NCBI GenBank assembly: GCA_017410425.1
Contig: JAFQQV010000053.1
Coordinates: 1 to 34,161 of the forward strand
From: Oscillospiraceae bacterium
GTDB lineage: Bacteria; Bacillota; Clostridia; Oscillospirales; Oscillospiraceae
Reading direction: 5' to 3'
DNA length: 34,161 nucleotides
Part shown: piece by piece, positions 1-7,229 of the stretch
How positions within the stretch are numbered: position 1 is the stretch's first letter
Layout: every line of letters starts with the position of its first letter
Notes under the pieces: generated by a model
Seen by the model: only the letters and a program-made list of their open reading frames with translations
Told to the model about the DNA's origin: nothing
Databases searched by the model: none
Position numbers and translations under genes: made by a program

Positions 1-360
1 AAGGACCCCACCAAGGTTGACCGCTCTGCTGCCTATGCTGCCCGCTACGTTGCAAAGAACGTTGTTGCTGCTGGTCTGGCAAAGCGCTGCCAGGTTCAGC
101 TGGCCTATGCAATCGGCGTTGCAAAGCCTGTCAGCGTCCTGGTCGAGACCTTCGGCACCGGCAAGGTAGACGATGGCGTTCTCTCCGACGCTGTGAATAA
201 GGTCTTTGATCTGCGCCCCAGCGCCATCATCCGCGAGCTGGATCTGAAGAAGCCTATTTATCAGAAGCTGGCTGCCTATGGCCACATGGGCCGCGAGGAT
301 CTGGGCGTTCGCTGGGAAGACACCGACAAGGTCGAAGCCCTGCTGGAAGCTGTAAAGTAA
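1..360 (+). CDS. metK: S-adenosylmethionine synthetase, C-terminal part (5' end outside window)
   Basis: Open from base 1 in frame 1 to a TAA at 358-360, giving the last 119 residues. The enzyme makes S-adenosylmethionine from methionine and ATP in the cytoplasm. The visible stretch carries the conserved C-terminal MetK features: [14 protein letters not shown] near the start, then [14 protein letters not shown], the FGTGKV segment, [14 protein letters not shown], and the ending YGHMGRED followed by WE. This is the standard C-terminal domain with no sign of damage. A strong terminator follows, so metK is the last gene of its unit. The identification is secure; the start lies upstream of the window. 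Confidence 0.95.
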   Translation, partial: KDPTKVDRSAAYAARYVAKNVVAAGLAKRCQVQLAYAIGVAKPVSVLVETFGTGKVDDGVLSDAVNKVFDLRPSAIIRELDLKKPIYQKLAAYGHMGREDLGVRWEDTDKVEALLEAVK

Positions 361-373
361 AAGAAATAATAAG

Positions 374-399
374 AACCACCCGACTTCGGGTGGTTTTTC
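374..399 (+). terminator. Rho-independent terminator of metK
   Basis: Stem ACCACCC/GGGTGGT (375-381 with 388-394) around a short GACTTC loop, followed by a T-run. It begins 14 bases after the metK stop. Confidence 0.9.
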
Positions 400-400
400 T

Positions 401-428
401 TTGTTTTCGGGAAAATATGTGATATAGT
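401..428 (+). promoter_or_regulatory. Putative promoter of the beta-propeller gene
   Basis: TTGTTT at 401-406 and TATAGT at 423-428 are separated by 16 bp and lie just upstream of the ribosome site AAAGGAGG (435-442). The -35 abuts the metK terminator T-run, so the fit could be chance. Confidence 0.4.
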
Positions 429-451
429 TTGTGAAAAGGAGGCGGAAAAAT

Positions 452-1954
452 ATGGAGAATAACAAGTTGAAAATATATTTTCGCCATGGGGCGGCAATGA
501 TTCTTGCCCTGCTTATCTTAATAAGCTGTGGCAGCATAGCCTTTGCCGTGGATACAGAGCCGGAGAAGGACCATATTTTTGCAGCTTATCCCGGAGATAA
601 ACTGCCCCTTTATGATGGCGGCTTTGTGGATGTAGATGAGGGCGCGATTTTTGCAGTAATTACAAGGGACAGAAATTATCTTGTTACCTGGTTTGATGAC
701 GGCAGGCTTATTCTCAGGGATTTGAAAAATGACAGGGAAGCTCTGCTTTCCGAGGACTGCACAAGCCTTGTGGATGTGAGAGATGGCGGCCTTCTGTATA
801 CCAACGGTGAGGGTAACAGCTACAGGGTGCTGTTTGAAAATGCCTCACGCCTGAATTTGGGTAAGACACTGAAAATGAAGCTGGCAGAAAACAGCATGAG
901 CCTTCTGTACGCTGATGCCTATGACAATGTTCTGGCTCTGCCGGAGAATGAGAAAGAGCCCACTGTGCTGAGCGTGTGGGACAGGGAAATCAGCATTGAC
1001 GCTATTTCCGACAATGGAGAGCTTGCCGTCTGGACCGAGATAAAAGGCGGCAAAAGCAGCATCTGCATGAGTGATAGCGGCAAGAAGACTGTGCTTACAG
1101 AGCTTGACAGCAAGTACTGCGGCACCTGGGTACAGTTCAGCGCTGATGAAAAGCTGATGCTGGTCGCCAGTAACTACAGCGACAGAATGTGGCTCAAACA
1201 GTCCGGGAAGATGCTCAAACACGTATATCTGGGCGACGAGGCCTGGCATGATGATTTTTACTGCGATGAAGGCAGCGTTGAGAACTTCAATGCCGAAGAT
1301 ATAGACTATGTCTATGCCAGCGGCGAAGCGGAGCTTTACAACAATGTGCTGCGCCTTCGCATGAATGGCCATGTAAAGCCCATACTGGAGGAAGTCCTGC
1401 TTTGCGGTATTGCCGGTGGCAGGATACTCTATCTGACTGAAGATGATCTCTATGCTGCAACAATAAAGGAGGGCGAAATCTCCGGAGAGAAAAAGCTCTC
1501 TGATAATGCATCTCTTGCAAGAATCAGCCCTGATGGGGAATATGCTTGTTACTTTGAAGATCTTGATGACAGCGTGGGAAGGCTTGTCTGCTGCAGTCTG
1601 AAAGACGGAAACTGTGTCACAGTGGCAGAAAATGCCGCGGGGCTCAGCAAGCATTATTTTGAAGTCAGTCCTGACGGAAAAAGCATCTTTTTCTACAAGG
1701 ATGCCAAGTATATTGAGAACATGGAAGAGTACGCTGAGCTTTGGATGTGGAGCCGGGACGACAAGGAAGTAAAGCTTATAGACCAAGAGGTAATAATCGG
1801 CTCACTCTCCAGCGGCCTTGTGGAGGGCGTAGAGAGGGACAATTTCAGCTATGTGAAGTATCTCGGTACGGATGCCGAGGGCAATATTATCGGAACCTTC
1901 ATGTACTATGACGGGGAAACTACAGTAATAGACGATGAAATAATATACGGATAA
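452..1954 (+). CDS. Exported beta-propeller-like protein of unknown function
   Basis: I chose the ATG at 452 because AAAGGAGG at 435-442 sits at ideal spacing; a GTG at 431 lies upstream of that site. The product is about 500 residues. It opens with a charged N-terminus and a hydrophobic stretch (roughly residues 13-33), then either a lipobox-like LISC or a signal-peptidase-I-like site after AFA, so it is exported or membrane-anchored. Repeated segments such as ISPDGEYACYF, VSPDGKSIFFY, ISDNGELAVW and FSADEKLMLVAS resemble PD40/TolB-type propeller blades. No catalytic motif is visible. It is monocistronic, between two terminators. Its role is unknown; surface binding or sensing is a guess. 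Confidence 0.7.
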   Translation: MENNKLKIYFRHGAAMILALLILISCGSIAFAVDTEPEKDHIFAAYPGDKLPLYDGGFVDVDEGAIFAVITRDRNYLVTWFDDGRLILRDLKNDREALLSEDCTSLVDVRDGGLLYTNGEGNSYRVLFENASRLNLGKTLKMKLAENSMSLLYADAYDNVLALPENEKEPTVLSVWDREISIDAISDNGELAVWTEIKGGKSSICMSDSGKKTVLTELDSKYCGTWVQFSADEKLMLVASNYSDRMWLKQSGKMLKHVYLGDEAWHDDFYCDEGSVENFNAEDIDYVYASGEAELYNNVLRLRMNGHVKPILEEVLLCGIAGGRILYLTEDDLYAATIKEGEISGEKKLSDNASLARISPDGEYACYFEDLDDSVGRLVCCSLKDGNCVTVAENAAGLSKHYFEVSPDGKSIFFYKDAKYIENMEEYAELWMWSRDDKEVKLIDQEVIIGSLSSGLVEGVERDNFSYVKYLGTDAEGNIIGTFMYYDGETTVIDDEIIYG

Positions 1955-1960
1955 AACAAA

Positions 1961-1990
1961 AAAGCTCCTCATTTGAGGAGCTTTTTCCTT
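1961..1990 (+). terminator. Terminator of the beta-propeller gene
   Basis: Arms AAAGCTCCTC (1961-1970) and GAGGAGCTTT (1975-1984), 4-nt loop, then a T-run. Confidence 0.9.
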
Positions 1991-1999
1991 ATATATGAA

Positions 2000-2034
2000 C
2001 CAAATCAAAACTCAACGCAGTGGTTTTGATTTGG
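2000..2034. repeat. Perfect 12-bp inverted repeat with 11-nt loop
   Basis: CCAAATCAAAAC (2000-2011) pairs exactly with GTTTTGATTTGG (2023-2034). It lies between two converging transcription units and has no good T-run of its own. It could add to bidirectional termination. Confidence 0.6.
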
Positions 2035-2035
2035 A

Positions 2036-2108
2036 AAAAGTGAAATAAATACATCGGTCGAAGAGCCGCCCCGGCCGGGACGGCTCTTGACCTTTGGATT
2101 TATTTCAC
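2036..2108 (-). terminator. Nested stem-loop terminator of the leftward nan operon
   Basis: Outer arms GTGAAATAAAT (2040-2050) and ATTTATTTCAC (2098-2108) are exact complements. They enclose an inner hairpin AAGAGCCG/CGGCTCTT (2061-2068 with 2081-2088), itself flanked by GGTC/GACC. On the minus strand the outer stem is followed by TTTTT. The stop codon of the kinase gene lies inside the outer stem. Confidence 0.7.
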
Positions 2109-3482
2109 TTTGGGAAGGGATGCAGCAGCAACGGACTGGCCGACGCGGCGCATCTTCTCATCGGGCAGGGTGACAAGGCACTTCTTGTAGAGCTCGGGAT
2201 ACTCATCCTCGAGGATCTCGTTGCAGACACGCAGGATGGTGTCGCCGCCCTTGCCGGACATTACGCGGCCCAGCAGCATCATGTATTCAATGTTGTAGAA
2301 CTGGGAGTAGAGAACAGTGGTGTAGGCAAGGTATGCGCCAATAGTCTCAAAGACGGCGATGGCACGCTCATCATCGGCCTCCATCAGCTTCTGCACGAAC
2401 TTCAGCTTTTCAGCCAGGCTCAGCTCCTCAGGGATCTCAATGCCGGCCCAGGGAGCGAGCTTAATGACAGCATCCTGAGAGAAGTACTTGCAGCCCACAC
2501 CGTAGTCGGTGCTCCATTCGTCCTGCATTGCAGTGGCCTGCAGGTCAACGGGAGCAAAGGCCAGCTCATTGATCCAGCCCAGCACGTTCTGGTCTTCGTC
2601 AACATAGCCTACAGCCTCGGAGGTGCCCATGGCGATGCCCATCAGGTTGCCCTTGCCAAGGCCCATGGCGCCTGCCAGAGCGGAGACGTCACCGTCGTTT
2701 GCAACGAGGATGGGGACATTGGGGTCGATTTCGGCTGCGGCGCGGTCATAGATGGTCTTGACCTTGTCCCAGTTGGAGCGGGGGACCTTGATGAACAGGG
2801 ATGCAACCATGGGAGCATTGCCGATGAAGGTGCCGGCGGAGGAGACACCGATGGCGTCAACGCGGGGCATCTTGCTGGCGGCAGTCTTCATGGCCTCAAC
2901 AATGTGGCCGAAGTGATAGTCGGGGTCGTCGTTGAGCTTGGGGAACCAGATAACTTCCTCGGAGTAGACGCACTCACCGTCGATGACAGCAGAGACCTTA
3001 CGGTCAGAGCCGCCAGCGTCAAAGCCGATGCGGCAGCCGTCCATATAGCCGCCGATGGACTCAGCAACTTCGTTTGCTTCGGGGCAGGCATCCAGAGGCA
3101 GATCCAGGATCTCCAGATCGCGCTCATAGAGCTGGTTTACAAAGGTGAAGTCGAATGCGCGCTCACCCTCGGGGGTGTAGGCCTGCTGCAGGCGCTTTGC
3201 AAGCTCGGAGCAGCCGCAGATGGAAACGCGGAAGCCGCCGGTGCTCCAGAGCAGGAACTTGACGTAGCGCTCCAGATAGCGGTAGTCGGCCTCGGCCATT
3301 TCGGCGGTGCCGTAAATCTTGGTGTGGTGTACGGAAACGCGGCCCTTGTCGCGCTCGAGAGCGATGGCGACGGGCTGAGTTGCGCCCTTGAGATATGCCT
3401 CACGCCAGACACCGAAGGGAATAAAGCCCTGGTCCAGCTTGGGGGCGTGCTTCATCTGATATTCGATACCTAAATACTGCAT
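2100..3482 (-). CDS. ROK-family sugar kinase-like protein, long form (putative amino-sugar kinase)
   Basis: Start chosen at the ATG at 3482 (MQYLGIEYQM), preceded by AGGAGG at good spacing; the product is 460 residues. The C-terminal ~300 residues are a ROK/actin-like ATPase fold: phosphate loop GFDAGGSDRK at 153-162, the catalytic-type NDGD at 262-265, and GIAMGTS at 282-288. The first ~150 residues are an extra domain I do not recognise. The usual ROK zinc motif (CxCGxxGCxE) is reduced to one cysteine in DYGVGCKYF. As the last gene of the sialic-acid-type operon it most likely phosphorylates GlcNAc or ManNAc. The substrate is inferred from context only, and a regulatory ATPase-like role remains possible. 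Confidence 0.7.
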   Translation of the reverse strand: MQYLGIEYQMKHAPKLDQGFIPFGVWREAYLKGATQPVAIALERDKGRVSVHHTKIYGTAEMAEADYRYLERYVKFLLWSTGGFRVSICGCSELAKRLQQAYTPEGERAFDFTFVNQLYERDLEILDLPLDACPEANEVAESIGGYMDGCRIGFDAGGSDRKVSAVIDGECVYSEEVIWFPKLNDDPDYHFGHIVEAMKTAASKMPRVDAIGVSSAGTFIGNAPMVASLFIKVPRSNWDKVKTIYDRAAAEIDPNVPILVANDGDVSALAGAMGLGKGNLMGIAMGTSEAVGYVDEDQNVLGWINELAFAPVDLQATAMQDEWSTDYGVGCKYFSQDAVIKLAPWAGIEIPEELSLAEKLKFVQKLMEADDERAIAVFETIGAYLAYTTVLYSQFYNIEYMMLLGRVMSGKGGDTILRVCNEILEDEYPELYKKCLVTLPDEKMRRVGQSVAAASLPKVK

Positions 3483-3510
3483 AGTCTGTCCTCCTACAGT
3501 AAAAATTTCT

Positions 3511-4161
3511 TTATTTTGCAAGCTGTGTGTCAAAGCCCATTGCAACGAGGGCATGGTAGGCCTCCCAGGCCTCAGGGGGAATATACTGGGGCAGCTGATA
3601 GCCAAGCTTTGCGTAGAGCTCTATGCGCTGAAAATCGCCTACAATGACGGAAATGGAGGCGTTTTCACTCATACCCTGCTCTTTTGCCCGTTTTAAATAC
3701 TCCGGGATAGTGACCTGAGGGCAGGTGACTGAGAAGCTCTGCTCCGGCCAGTAGACACCCATGGCGGAGAAAATGCGCCGCTCCATAAAGGGCTGGTGCA
3801 CGCCGAGGATGTGCTCATGGGGTAGCTGCAGTTCTTCCAGCTTTTCCCGGGTAAACTCAATATTTTCCCGGGTGTTTGTAGACTTGTCCTCAAGGATGAT
3901 GTCCTCTTCCGGCACACCGCATTCCATAGCTCTGCGCTTGAAGCGCTGAGCCTCACTCTCAGGGAAAAGGGTTTTTGTGTTGCGGCCCAGACCGCCGCTG
4001 AAAAGAATCCTGGGAGCATAGCCCTGATGGTAGAGCTCTGCTGCCCGGGCTGCAATGTCGGTGTTGAAGTTGCCGAAGCCAACAATTACATCGGCCTTGC
4101 GGGGTTCTTCATGGAGACAGAGATAGTCCCATAAAATCTGCAAATGTGAAAGATATTCCAT
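3511..4161 (-). CDS. YdcF/SanA-like DUF218 protein
   Basis: 216 residues starting at an ATG behind GAGGT. It shows the DUF218 pattern: an early DVIVGFGNFN strand-turn, ILFSGG (like the family's SGG motif) and later the charged LEDKSTNTRENI segment, which corresponds to the family's conserved E-x-x-S-x-N-T-x-E-N. DUF218 members (YdcF, SanA, ElyC) have no single agreed reaction; YdcF has been reported to bind S-adenosylmethionine. There is no signal peptide or membrane segment, so this member is cytoplasmic. It sits between the lyase and kinase genes, so a link to amino-sugar use is likely, but the role is unknown. Confidence 0.75.
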   Translation of the reverse strand: MEYLSHLQILWDYLCLHEEPRKADVIVGFGNFNTDIAARAAELYHQGYAPRILFSGGLGRNTKTLFPESEAQRFKRRAMECGVPEEDIILEDKSTNTRENIEFTREKLEELQLPHEHILGVHQPFMERRIFSAMGVYWPEQSFSVTCPQVTIPEYLKRAKEQGMSENASISVIVGDFQRIELYAKLGYQLPQYIPPEAWEAYHALVAMGFDTQLAK

Positions 4162-4173
4162 GTTACCTCTGAA

Positions 4174-4201
4174 AAAGCCTCAGGACATGTCCTGAGGCTT
4201 T
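4174..4201 (-). terminator. Perfect 28-bp palindrome between lyase and ydcF-like genes
   Basis: AAAGCCTCAGGACA and its exact complement, centred at 4187/4188. Read leftward it is followed by a T-run, so it can act as a partial terminator or mRNA-stabilising hairpin that lowers expression of the two distal genes. Confidence 0.75.
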
Positions 4202-4214
4202 AAGATTCATTGCA

Positions 4215-5123
4215 TCAGCAATATTTTGCGATGGCCTCGCGGATCATTGCGGCGGCTTCATTTGCAATATTATAATCGTTTTCGTTAAGCTCTGCAAGGG
4301 GTGCGCGGACGGAACCGCAGTCAGGGCAGCCCATGATGCGCAGTGCTTCCTTGATCATGCCGTACATGTTGCCATGGCCGGAACAGAGCTTGTAGATAAT
4401 GCGGCAGCAGTCGTTCTGAATGTCCAGAGCCTTTGCCATGTTGCCGGACTTGACGCAGTTGTAAAGCTCAATGTAGAGCTCGGGCATGGCACCGTAGGTG
4501 CCGCCGATGCCGCCAACAGCGCCCATGACCAGACCGGAGATCAGCTGCTCATCGGGACCGTTGAAGACCATTGCGCCCTCGTCACGCCACATCTGAATGT
4601 CCTGGGTGGGCATGGAGGAGTTCTTGACGCCGATAACTCTGGGATTCTTCAGCATCTCGCGCAGCAGATCCACGGTCAGGGAGACACCGGCCAGCTGGGG
4701 GATGTTGTAGATGATGAAGTCAGTGTTGGGGGCGGCAGCGCTCATGTCGTTCCAGTACTTTGCGATGGCGTGGGGAGGAAGCTTGAAATATATGGGGGGA
4801 ATAGAAGCGATAGCGTCAACGCCGAGACTTTCAGCGTGGGCTGCCAGCTCCTGAGAATCAGCAGTGTTGTTGCAGGCAATGTGGGCGATGATGGTCAGCT
4901 TGTCCTTTGCCTCAGCCATGACGTTTTCAAGAACCAGCTTGCGCTCTTCCTTGCTCTGGTAGATGCACTCACCGGAGGAGCCACCAACGTACAGGCCGGT
5001 AACGCCCTTTTCGATGAACCAGCGGGTCAGTTCACGGACGGCGGCGGGATTTACTTTGCCTTCGTTGTCGTAGCAGGCGTAGAAAGCGGGAATTATACCT
5101 TCGTATTTTTTGATATCAGTCAT
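4215..5123 (-). CDS. nanA: N-acetylneuraminate lyase
   Basis: 302 residues, the normal size for the DapA/NanA class-I aldolase family. The start is an ATG behind AGGAG. The substrate loop GGSSGE is at 47-52, the catalytic tyrosine in YNIPQLAG at Tyr139, and the Schiff-base lysine in GVKNSS at Lys167, matching E. coli NanA Tyr137 and Lys165. FNGPDE followed by GGIGGTYG also fits NanA better than DapA. It cleaves sialic acid to N-acetylmannosamine and pyruvate in the cytoplasm. The upstream ABC transporter and the epimerase and esterase genes nearby support this reading. A KDG-type aldolase of the same fold is the main alternative. Confidence 0.88.
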   Translation of the reverse strand: MTDIKKYEGIIPAFYACYDNEGKVNPAAVRELTRWFIEKGVTGLYVGGSSGECIYQSKEERKLVLENVMAEAKDKLTIIAHIACNNTADSQELAAHAESLGVDAIASIPPIYFKLPPHAIAKYWNDMSAAAPNTDFIIYNIPQLAGVSLTVDLLREMLKNPRVIGVKNSSMPTQDIQMWRDEGAMVFNGPDEQLISGLVMGAVGGIGGTYGAMPELYIELYNCVKSGNMAKALDIQNDCCRIIYKLCSGHGNMYGMIKEALRIMGCPDCGSVRAPLAELNENDYNIANEAAAMIREAIAKYC

Positions 5124-5149
5124 ATTTTATTCTCCTATGGACTGTGAGC

Positions 5150-5180
5150 ATATCCTGCCGCCTTATGGCAGGCAGGATAT
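5150..5180 (-). repeat. Intercistronic stem-loop
   Basis: ATATCCTGCC (5150-5159) pairs exactly with GGCAGGATAT (5171-5180). No T-run follows on the minus strand, so it is more likely an mRNA-stability hairpin than a terminator. Confidence 0.55.
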
Positions 5181-5191
5181 TTTGTTGTGAC

Positions 5192-6148
5192 TTAACCCTT
5201 GACGGCACCCATGGTGATGCCCTTGGTGAAGTACTTCTGGAAAATGAGGAAGACGATGATGATGGGGATGGAGGCCAATGCTGCGCCTGCCATGAGCAGA
5301 CCGTAGTCGGTGGAGCTTTCGCCCTGCATGGTGGCGATACCAAGAGAAATGGTCAGGTTCTTGTTGGAGGTCAGCATAATCAACTGCATGAAATAGTCAT
5401 TCCAGCTGTTGATAAAGGTGAAGATTGCCAGAGCGCCCACACCGGGCTTGATCATGGGGAACATGACATCGGTGAAGGTGCGCCATTCACTGGCGCCGTC
5501 AATGCGGCAGGCCTCAACCATTTCTGTGGGTATACCCTCAGAGAACTGCTTGAGCAGGAACACGCCGAAGGGCCAGCCAACGATGGGGAAGATAACGGCC
5601 CAGATAGTGTCATACAGGTGCAGGGAGTTCATCTCACGCAGCAGGGGGATGAGTATAACCTGCTTGGGCAGAGCCATTGCGCAGACGATGAGGCTGAAGA
5701 GTACGGTGCGGCCCCAGAAACGCTTCTTTGCCAGAACATAACCGGCCATAGCGGCGGTGATGCAGGTTATAAGCATGGAAGCCACGGACATGAACACGGT
5801 GTTTACCAGCCAGCGGATTGCGCCGGGAACGGTGGGTCCAGTGATCTTGAGAACGGTGCCAAGCTTCACGGTGTAGCCGAAGGCAGTGATCTTCAGGGCA
5901 GGGATGGTAAAGTCAAAGAGGGGTGCGCTGCGGCGGCTGAGAAGCTTTTCATAGTTGATCTGAGTGAACTCGCTGGGGAACCATACGGGAGCTGCAGCGT
6001 TGATATCAGCACCGGTCTTGAAGGAGCCGGTGATAATCCAGTACAGGGGGAATGCGAAGGCAATGGCCACAAGGACTACCAGAACTGCGGAGGCATAGCG
6101 GTAGATGCGGTCACGAATCTGAATCTGATCAAGACGATTGTTGGTCAT
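5192..6148 (-). CDS. Carbohydrate ABC transporter permease, MalG-like
   Basis: 318 residues, ATG start behind TAAGGAGG. Six hydrophobic segments can be seen, the first at about residues 18-38 (ASAVLVVLVAIAFAFPLYW). The ABC-permease coupling loop, with its EAA-type signature, is at EMVEACRIDGASEWRTFTDVMFPMIKP. The ending, IFQKYFTKGITMGAVKG, is typical of the MalG/UgpE family. It forms the membrane pore with the MalF-like partner, whose gene lies 15 bp upstream. No ATPase gene is present here, so a shared MsmK/MalK-type ATPase elsewhere is expected. The substrate is probably sialic acid, from context. Confidence 0.9.
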   Translation of the reverse strand: MTNNRLDQIQIRDRIYRYASAVLVVLVAIAFAFPLYWIITGSFKTGADINAAAPVWFPSEFTQINYEKLLSRRSAPLFDFTIPALKITAFGYTVKLGTVLKITGPTVPGAIRWLVNTVFMSVASMLITCITAAMAGYVLAKKRFWGRTVLFSLIVCAMALPKQVILIPLLREMNSLHLYDTIWAVIFPIVGWPFGVFLLKQFSEGIPTEMVEACRIDGASEWRTFTDVMFPMIKPGVGALAIFTFINSWNDYFMQLIMLTSNKNLTISLGIATMQGESSTDYGLLMAGAALASIPIIIVFLIFQKYFTKGITMGAVKG

Positions 6149-6163
6149 TTTATCCGCACCTCC

Positions 6164-7072
6164 TTACTTTTCCTGTCCGGCCTTGAACTGGACGGCGGAC
6201 AGAATTGCAATGATGATTGCCAGTATTACACCCATGGCGTTGCCGTAGCCGTACTTGTACAGCTTGAAGGCGTTGTAATAGATGTAGTACATGATGGTCA
6301 TGGTGGAGTTGTTGGGACCACCGGAGGTCAGCAGCTGGATCAGTGCAAAGCACTGGAAGGAGTTGATGGTGGTGATGACCAGAATGTACAGGGTGGTGGG
6401 CATCATCTGGGGCCACTTGATCTTCCAGAAGGCCTGCATCTCGGTGGCACCGTCAACTTCGGCGGCTTCGACAAGGGACTTGTCCACGTTGTCAAGGGCG
6501 GAGACATAAAGGACGATGGGCTGGCCTACGGAGGTGGTCAGCAGGATCAGAATGATACAGCCAAGGGCATATTTCTCATCGCCCAGCCAGTTTATGTTCT
6601 TATCTATCAGACCCATGTTCTGGCCCAGATAGTTGAAAATTCCGTAATAGTTGTTGAACATCCACTTCCATACGACGGTGACAGCGACAGAACCGGTGAC
6701 AACAGGCAGGTAGAAGATGCAGCGGAATGCGGAGGTAGCCACCACAGGCATCTTGCTTATGACGGTGGCAACCCACAGGGAGAAAATGCAGGTGATGGGA
6801 ACAGACACAATAACGATGACCATGGTGTTTTTCAGGGCAGTCCAGAAAACAGGGTCATTAAACAGTGTCTTGTAGTTTGCAAAGCCGATGAACACATCCT
6901 CACGGCCCATGGTGGCGTCAAAGAAAGAGGTGTAGACGCACATGAACATGGGGTAGAGAACAAACATCACGAAGAACAGCAGGAAGGGGGCAAGGAACAG
7001 ATATGAAGTTACTGTTTCGTGGATCATCAGGCGGCGGTTTTTAGTGTTAAGGGTAATTACCTTATTTGCCAA
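6164..7072 (-). CDS. Carbohydrate ABC transporter permease, MalF-like; TTG start
   Basis: I place the start at the TTG at 7072 (MANKVITLNT) because GAGGAGG precedes it at correct spacing. An upstream ATG at 7135 lacks this, and the next internal Met lies past residue 14. The product is 302 residues with about six membrane spans, beginning SYLFLAPFLLFFVMFVLYP. The EAA coupling loop is at SLVEAAEVDGATEMQAFWKIKWPQMMP. It partners the MalG-like subunit. The non-ATG start and the hairpins between this gene and the binding-protein gene would both keep permease levels below those of the lipoprotein. Confidence 0.88.
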   Translation of the reverse strand: MANKVITLNTKNRRLMIHETVTSYLFLAPFLLFFVMFVLYPMFMCVYTSFFDATMGREDVFIGFANYKTLFNDPVFWTALKNTMVIVIVSVPITCIFSLWVATVISKMPVVATSAFRCIFYLPVVTGSVAVTVVWKWMFNNYYGIFNYLGQNMGLIDKNINWLGDEKYALGCIILILLTTSVGQPIVLYVSALDNVDKSLVEAAEVDGATEMQAFWKIKWPQMMPTTLYILVITTINSFQCFALIQLLTSGGPNNSTMTIMYYIYYNAFKLYKYGYGNAMGVILAIIIAILSAVQFKAGQEK

Positions 7073-7099
7073 GAAGATCCTCCTCTCTTTTATGGCTGT

Positions 7100-7155
7100 A
7101 CAGGAGCCAACAGGGAAGAGTGAAGTGTACTGCACTCTTCGCTCTTAGCTCCTGT
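7100..7155 (-). promoter_or_regulatory. Folded leader before the permease genes
   Basis: Outer arms ACAGGAGC (7100-7107) and GCTCCTGT (7148-7155) enclose AAGAGTG/CACTCTT (7116-7122 with 7133-7139). An alternative partner, CTTCGCTCTT (7138-7147), can also pair with the AAGAGTGAAG arm. Mutually exclusive pairings just upstream of a TTG start suggest mRNA-level control, but this is inference. Confidence 0.4.
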
Positions 7156-7164
7156 TCAAAAATC

Positions 7165-7194
7165 GGCGCCCCTCCCCTTGAAGGGAGGGGCGCC
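7165..7194 (-). terminator. Strong GC-rich hairpin downstream of the binding-protein gene
   Basis: A 12-bp perfect stem pairs 7165-7176 with 7183-7194 around a 6-nt loop. Read leftward it is followed by GATTTTT. It probably ends most transcripts after the solute-binding gene and protects their 3' end. Confidence 0.8.
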
Positions 7195-7229
7195 TTTCAA
7201 TGAAAGTGCTTATTTATATTGAGTGTGGA

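Noticed and set aside
845..1786. Long antisense ORF opposite the beta-propeller gene
   Set aside because: No ribosome site or recognisable domain; the plus-strand frame has a signal peptide, propeller repeats and a terminator.
5144..7006. 620-codon plus-strand ORF opposite the ABC permease genes
   Set aside because: The composition (Gly/His/Asp-rich) is typical of a shadow of membrane-protein codons; the minus-strand genes have clear family motifs and ribosome sites.
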